Positions 5,136 through 7,510 of a stretch of 7,510 bases of DNA are shown here, in pieces. Location of the stretch: the NCBI GenBank assembly GCA_016202875.1, contig JACQNX010000023.1, forward strand, positions 1 to 7,510. The letters are read 5' to 3'. Both the position numbers and the translations under genes were made by a program. The DNA is from Candidatus Aenigmatarchaeota archaeon. GTDB lineage: Archaea > Aenigmatarchaeota > Aenigmatarchaeia > GW2011-AR5. Numbering within the stretch: the stretch's first letter is position 1; each line of letters opens with the position of its first letter. The notes under the pieces were generated by a model. That model saw only the letters and a program-made list of their open reading frames with translations. It searched no databases and had not been told where the DNA came from.

Positions 5136-5208
5136 TGTTCAGTGCACTGCGCTATTTCCCTGAGAGGGGAGATAGAGCGGTAAGAGGGGACCCTTCCCCT
5201 CTTGCGCC
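5136..5208 (-). other. tRNA intron 2, in the T loop at position 59/60, with bulge-helix-bulge
   Basis: Around the junctions the RNA can fold as outer helix GTCGG/CCGAC, central 4-bp helix TTCA (5214-5211)/TGAA (5141-5138), 3-nt bulges AAG (cut AA^G after 5209) and CAT (cut CA^T after 5136), and inner helix GCGCA/TGCAC with one C-A mismatch. This is the archaeal splicing endonuclease substrate, with cuts at the expected second bulge nucleotide. The interior forms a perfect 9-bp hairpin (5182-5190 with 5195-5203). A second near-copy of one hairpin arm (TGAGAGGGGA at 5161-5170 versus TAAGAGGGGA at 5181-5190) could compete for pairing. Confidence 0.85.
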
Positions 5209-5246
5209 TTTGAACCGACGAAGGCACTAAGCCATAGGATCTTAAG

Positions 5247-5276
5247 TCTAGTCGAAGCCGATTTTTATTCGGTCCC
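5247..5276 (-). other. tRNA intron 1, on the 5' side of the anticodon loop
   Basis: A 30-nt insert between anticodon stem strand TAGGA and loop CTTAAGA. Cuts at 29/30, 30/31 or 31/32 give the same mature tRNA because bases repeat at the edges. The interior folds as CCGA/TCGG (5272-5269 with 5261-5258), extended by GAGG/CTTC. I could not draw a clean bulge-helix-bulge, so the exact splice sites are unresolved. The usual intron position in archaea is 37/38, so this placement is non-canonical. Confidence 0.7.
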
Positions 5277-5333
5277 TCCTACCCCTTTTCCAGGCTCGGG
5301 CATCCCCGCCTCTGTTTTTCTTTTATCGGGAAG

Positions 5334-5341
5334 TTTTATAA
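5334..5341 (-). promoter_or_regulatory. TATA box of the tRNA-Leu gene
   Basis: TTATAAAA on the minus strand, centred about 28 nt upstream of the tRNA first base (5309), at the expected spacing for TBP-dependent initiation. It lies 7 nt beyond the rpoD stop, so the tRNA need not depend on readthrough from rpoD. Confidence 0.75.
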
Positions 5342-5348
5342 GATGCAA

Positions 5349-6131
5349 TCATTTCAAAGCCTTCTTCACATCGCCTGCAAATTCGGATGCCCTCGCCTCT
5401 AAGACATCAAGAGCGCTTCCTACAATATCTGTTGCCGGAAGCCCGCATACACTTTCCACTGTAAAAATAAACGAAGTGTCATCGCTGCCTATATTCACGC
5501 CATCGCTCACTTCTGTGCAGCGCATGCACAGGATACAATCTTCTTCTCTTGCAACTTTGACTTTTCCATCCTTTTTCTCAAACACGCGGGTAGGACAAAT
5601 GTCCACTATCTTGGTGTCTGCTTTTTCTGCATTCACCTTTACGATGGGCGCATTCCTGTAGCCTGTAATGGAAGCTTGCCACTTGGTGTGCTGCTTGCCC
5701 AACCCAAGCTGGGCTGTGGCATCAAATTTTACTGCCTGACCTTCCAGCAGCTCCACAAGCGGGATCTCCGCATCCGCTGGCATGACATCATCTGCGCTGG
5801 ATTTCATATCCCCTGCTTTTACTACACAGGGTCCTTTTTTGTCAACAACCAGAACAACTTCACACTGCGAGCATCCTTTGCCCTTGCATTTGCACTCAGA
5901 CTTCATATTGTAAACATCCCTGCTAAAAGTTAGGGGCACAAGTCCTGCTCTGTGCGCAAGGACCTCGTCAAAGAGTCCCGACATGTTCACTTCAAAGTCC
6001 ACGAATTCAACAGCCATGGTAGGCACTTCATTGATCATGATTCTGCGAAGGGCGTTTGCAAAAGCCGGGCTAGCTCCTTCAAGAATAAATTTCAGTTTTG
6101 TCTCGCCTTTTTCCAAGATTTTTAGTTTCAT
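5349..6131 (-). CDS. rpoD: DNA-directed RNA polymerase subunit D (Rpo3)
   Basis: A 260-aa protein, homologue of bacterial alpha N-terminal domain and eukaryotic Rpb3. It pairs with RpoL to nucleate polymerase assembly. The dimerisation region begins with LKFILEGASPAFANALRRIM (residues 13-32), then INEVPTMAVEFVDFEVN and RAGLVPL. Domain 2 has a Cys loop C80-x-C82-x4-C87-x2-C90, much like the Rpb3 zinc loop. The extra third domain has C179-P and C199-x2-C202-x2-C205, a four-Cys set of the type that holds an Fe-S cluster in many archaeal RpoD proteins. The C-terminal helix (DIVGSALDVLEARASEF) completes the dimerisation fold. The start at 6131 follows AGGTGAGG. Both upstream and downstream neighbours are as in other archaea. 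Confidence 0.97.
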   Translation of the reverse strand: MKLKILEKGETKLKFILEGASPAFANALRRIMINEVPTMAVEFVDFEVNMSGLFDEVLAHRAGLVPLTFSRDVYNMKSECKCKGKGCSQCEVVLVVDKKGPCVVKAGDMKSSADDVMPADAEIPLVELLEGQAVKFDATAQLGLGKQHTKWQASITGYRNAPIVKVNAEKADTKIVDICPTRVFEKKDGKVKVAREEDCILCMRCTEVSDGVNIGSDDTSFIFTVESVCGLPATDIVGSALDVLEARASEFAGDVKKALK

Positions 6132-6287
6132 GTTTTTACCTCACCTGTTGTTGTTATAGTGAAGCGAAGAAACTAATATACCGAATGTTTCTTTGCATGA
6201 CTATAAAGACATAATTTCAATCCATGTAAACCTTTTATTGGGATTTTTTTGCTTTTCCTATCACTATATTGCATCTATCATGATGTA
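6132..6287 (-). promoter_or_regulatory. rps11-rpoD intergenic region with candidate rpoD promoter
   Basis: This 156-nt gap is the longest in the right-hand operon. On the minus strand GGTATATT (6182-6175) would place a start near 6153, about 22 nt before rpoD and leaving room for its AGGTGAGG ribosome site. CTTTATAG (6208-6201) is a second candidate TATA box with a leader near 45 nt. No convincing gene is seen here and no poly-T terminator follows rps11, so readthrough plus an internal promoter is the simplest view. Confidence 0.45.
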
Positions 6288-6677
6288 CTAAACTCTACGA
6301 CCGCGCCGGCCTCCTTTTTTGCGTATCCCATCATGGCTGATCGGCGTGATGTCCTCTATTGTCCCGATCCTGAACCCTGCACGCGCCAGCGCCCTTATGG
6401 CGGGCTGTGCGCCCTGGCCAGGGATCTTGCTCTTGTTCCCGCCAGGCGCACGGATGCGGATGTGCAGGTTTGTGACACCTGCAGCCTGGGCCTTTTCTGC
6501 GGCCTTTCTTGCCACCTTCATGGCAGTGAAAGGCTTGCCCTTGTTCATATCCTTGTCAGAGACCTGTCCTCCGCTCGCTATTGCAATGGTCTCTGCGCCT
6601 GTCACATCTGTGATGTGCACTATCGTGTTATTGATGGACGAAAAGATATGTGCAATGCCCCAGCGTTCTCTTGTCAT
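6288..6677 (-). CDS. rps11: 30S ribosomal protein uS11
   Basis: A 129-aa protein of usual archaeal length. Diagnostic segments are WGIAHIFSSINNTIVHITDV near the N-terminus, TIAIASGGQ, the HIRIRAPGGNKSKIPGQGAQ block (about 73-92), AIRALARAGFRIGTIEDITP, and a C-terminal tail GIRKKGGRRGRRV. It lies in the small-subunit platform near the mRNA exit. The ATG at 6677 is preceded by GGTGAATAAAA, in which the TAA is the stop of the unknown 67-aa gene, so translation of the two is likely coupled. rpoD follows after 156 nt. Confidence 0.97.
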   Translation of the reverse strand: MTRERWGIAHIFSSINNTIVHITDVTGAETIAIASGGQVSDKDMNKGKPFTAMKVARKAAEKAQAAGVTNLHIRIRAPGGNKSKIPGQGAQPAIRALARAGFRIGTIEDITPISHDGIRKKGGRRGRRV

Positions 6678-6679
6678 TT

Positions 6680-6883
6680 TTATTCACCGGATTTTCTTGA
6701 TCTCAAGTCTTTGAGCGCATCCTGGTGATGCCTCAGTCGCCGCTTATAAAACGGCCCAGTAAAAATAGCAAAAGGTTGTCTCTGTATACGGCTTAATTTT
6801 TCTTCATAATACAAAATCTTGTTGATGTGATATACTTCAGCACATGCTGTATCTTTTCTATATTCTGAATATGACACTCTCAT
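6680..6883 (-). CDS. 67-aa hypothetical basic protein between rps4 and rps11
   Basis: No family recognised. The start overlaps the rps4 stop as ATGA (6883-6880), and its own stop lies within the rps11 ribosome-binding region two bases before the rps11 ATG. It is therefore locked into the operon. The N-terminus has one Cys and reads SYSEYRKDTACAEVYHINKI; a helical stretch with YYEEKLSRIQRQ follows, then a hydrophobic turn PFAIFTGPF and a strongly basic end (YKRRLRHHQDALKDLRSRK). Arg, Lys and His content suggests RNA or ribosome binding. rps4 and rps11 are normally direct neighbours, so this is a lineage-specific insertion. It could be a ribosome-associated protein; nothing proves it. Confidence 0.72.
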   Translation of the reverse strand: MRVSYSEYRKDTACAEVYHINKILYYEEKLSRIQRQPFAIFTGPFYKRRLRHHQDALKDLRSRKSGE

Positions 6884-7377
6884 TTCTTCCCACTCTCTTG
6901 CTTCACTATTGCTGTGGCCATCCTCGGCTCAAGTATTATGGTGTCTTCTTCTGCTGGCTCCACAATATAACTGGGCCAGAGCACCTTCCTGCCTGCAACA
7001 AACACATGGCCATGAACAATAAACTGTCTTGCCTGCATAGGCGTTGTCGCAATGCCTTTCTTGTGAATTAGCGTCTGGAGCCTTCTCGCAAGAATATCCT
7101 CCAGCCCTATTTCTAGGATGTCTTCAAGCCTGCTGCATTTAATGCCCATTTTGTTAACCTTGCCAAAGAGCATTTTTTCCTTTTCTTCATCGCGCCGTGC
7201 CTGCAGTTCTCTGGCGCGCTGGCGGAAATTTCTCAGCAAGGCTTCTGCTTTCCATATCTCCTTCTTCCTGCGCAGCCCGAAGTCCTGCCTGATTTTTCTT
7301 TCACGATCAAGTCGCACCCTGTCATAAGGCTTCTTCGGCGTCTCGTACTTTCTTGTTTGTTTTTTTGGGGCTCCCAT
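6880..7377 (-). CDS. rps4: 30S ribosomal protein uS4
   Basis: A 165-aa protein, typical archaeal length. The N-terminal part has MGAPKKQTRKYETPKKPYDR and GLRRKKEIWKAEALLRNFRQ. The S4 RNA-binding domain spans about 97-150: CSRLEDILEIGLEDILARRL, then PMQARQFIVHGHVFVAGRKV and WPSYIV. There is no Cys-rich N-terminal zinc motif. It is a primary 16S rRNA binder in small-subunit assembly. The ATG at 7377 follows GGTGATTAAAA, where TAA ends the upstream partial gene; the same arrangement precedes rps11. In most archaea rps13 is directly upstream; here an unrelated reading frame intervenes. Confidence 0.97.
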   Translation of the reverse strand: MGAPKKQTRKYETPKKPYDRVRLDRERKIRQDFGLRRKKEIWKAEALLRNFRQRARELQARRDEEKEKMLFGKVNKMGIKCSRLEDILEIGLEDILARRLQTLIHKKGIATTPMQARQFIVHGHVFVAGRKVLWPSYIVEPAEEDTIILEPRMATAIVKQESGKK

Positions 7378-7379
7378 TT

Positions 7380-7510
7380 TTAATCACCAATCTGATTTCC
7401 ATACAGTTGTCTGAAAAACCTTTGTGTCGTGCCTGGGGGAAGATTATAAGTCTCAGCCGCTCTTCTGAAACCATGATCTGCTCCCTGGCAGATATATTCA
7501 ACAAGTTCCA
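7380..7510 (-). CDS. C-terminal end of an unidentified protein upstream of rps4 (partial)
   Basis: The last 42 codons (7508 to 7380) of a gene entering from beyond the right edge. It reads ELVEYICQGADHGFRRAAET, then YNLPPGTTQRFFRQLYGN, ending QIGD. The pattern FRRAAETYNLPPGTTQRFFRQ resembles a small helix-turn-helix-like segment, but this is only impression. It does not look like the basic Gly/Lys-rich C-terminus of uS13, the usual neighbour here. The stop TAA is 2 nt before the rps4 ATG and overlaps its ribosome-binding stretch, so it is co-transcribed and probably translationally coupled. A competing frame from 7504 overlaps rps4 and has no supporting features. Confidence 0.65.
   Translation of the reverse strand, partial: ELVEYICQGADHGFRRAAETYNLPPGTTQRFFRQLYGNQIGD

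Larger units (their letters stand above)
5122..5309 (-). tRNA. tRNA-Leu (anticodon UAA), interrupted by two introns
   Basis: Read on the minus strand from 5309. Acceptor GCGGGGA pairs with TCCCCGC (5129-5123), discriminator A at 5122, CCA not encoded. The D stem is CCCG/AGGG with the G13-A22 mismatch usual in class II tRNA. The anticodon stem is TAGGA (5281-5277)/TCCTA (5239-5235), with loop CTTAAGA (5246-5240), anticodon TAA at 5244-5242. A class II variable arm (GGC/GCC) follows, and T stem GTCGG (5219-5215)/CCGAC (5134-5130). Two segments interrupt this: 5276-5247 (30 nt) in the anticodon arm and 5208-5136 (73 nt) in the T loop. Removing both leaves 85 nt with loop TTCAAAT, normal for tRNA-Leu. 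A tRNA-Leu next to the L18e-L13-S9 genes is also known, as I recall, in halophilic archaea. It has its own TATA box. Confidence 0.93.

Noticed and set aside
5164..5208. GC-rich hairpin as a transcription terminator or separate ncRNA
   Set aside because: The flanking sequence completes a tRNA T stem exactly when this segment is removed, so it is better explained as the core of a tRNA intron.
6249..6728. Long plus-strand frames opposite rps11 (159 and 131 aa)
   Set aside because: They are antisense to a certain ribosomal protein gene, and their translations are Cys/Pro/Leu-rich with no recognisable domains.
1..7510. CRISPR array, insertion sequence or prophage
   Set aside because: No regularly spaced repeats, transposase or integrase frames, or long terminal repeats were seen.

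Overview
The window is archaeal, most likely from a DPANN-type lineage (for example Woesearchaeales or Pacearchaeales; this placement is inference). The right-hand 4.5 kb, all on the minus strand, is the classic archaeal uS4 - uS11 - RpoD - tRNA-Leu - eL18 - uL13 - uS9 order. RpoD carries a Cys-rich loop and a Cys cluster of the kind that binds Fe-S, and Shine-Dalgarno motifs match an archaeal 16S tail (GGTGA). Other genes have TATA boxes and look almost leaderless.

Right half, in transcription order (7510 down to 2996): the C-terminal end of an unidentified protein; rps4; an unknown 67-aa gene; rps11; a 156-nt gap with candidate promoters; rpoD; a tRNA-Leu(UAA) with its own TATA box; unknown genes of 62 and 110 aa; rpl18e; an unknown 81-aa gene; rpl13; rps9. 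Most junctions overlap or nearly touch (ATGA, TGATG, or a 2-nt gap), so the small unknown genes appear to be translated as part of the operon. rpoN and rpoK, often found after rps9, are absent; a convergent M16 metallopeptidase gene takes that side.

The tRNA-Leu gene is the most striking element. Its 188 bp reduce to an ordinary 85-nt class II tRNA only if two segments are removed: 30 nt on the 5' side of the anticodon loop and 73 nt inside the T loop at position 59/60. The T-loop insert has an almost textbook bulge-helix-bulge splice motif.

Left half: a probable toxin-antitoxin pair on the minus strand (TumE-like protein, then a winged-helix partner) has a 13-bp perfect inverted repeat over its TATA box. 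Next comes a divergent unit built around one shared AT-rich box (1203-1210). Rightwards from it runs an ArsR-like winged-helix regulator. Leftwards run two tiny genes with very strong Shine-Dalgarno sites, and the second encodes a 50-aa protein whose C-terminal half resembles the regulator's C-terminal tail. A 13-nt direct repeat flanks the shared box. Rightwards of the regulator lies the M16 peptidase gene, ending 30 nt from the end of rps9.
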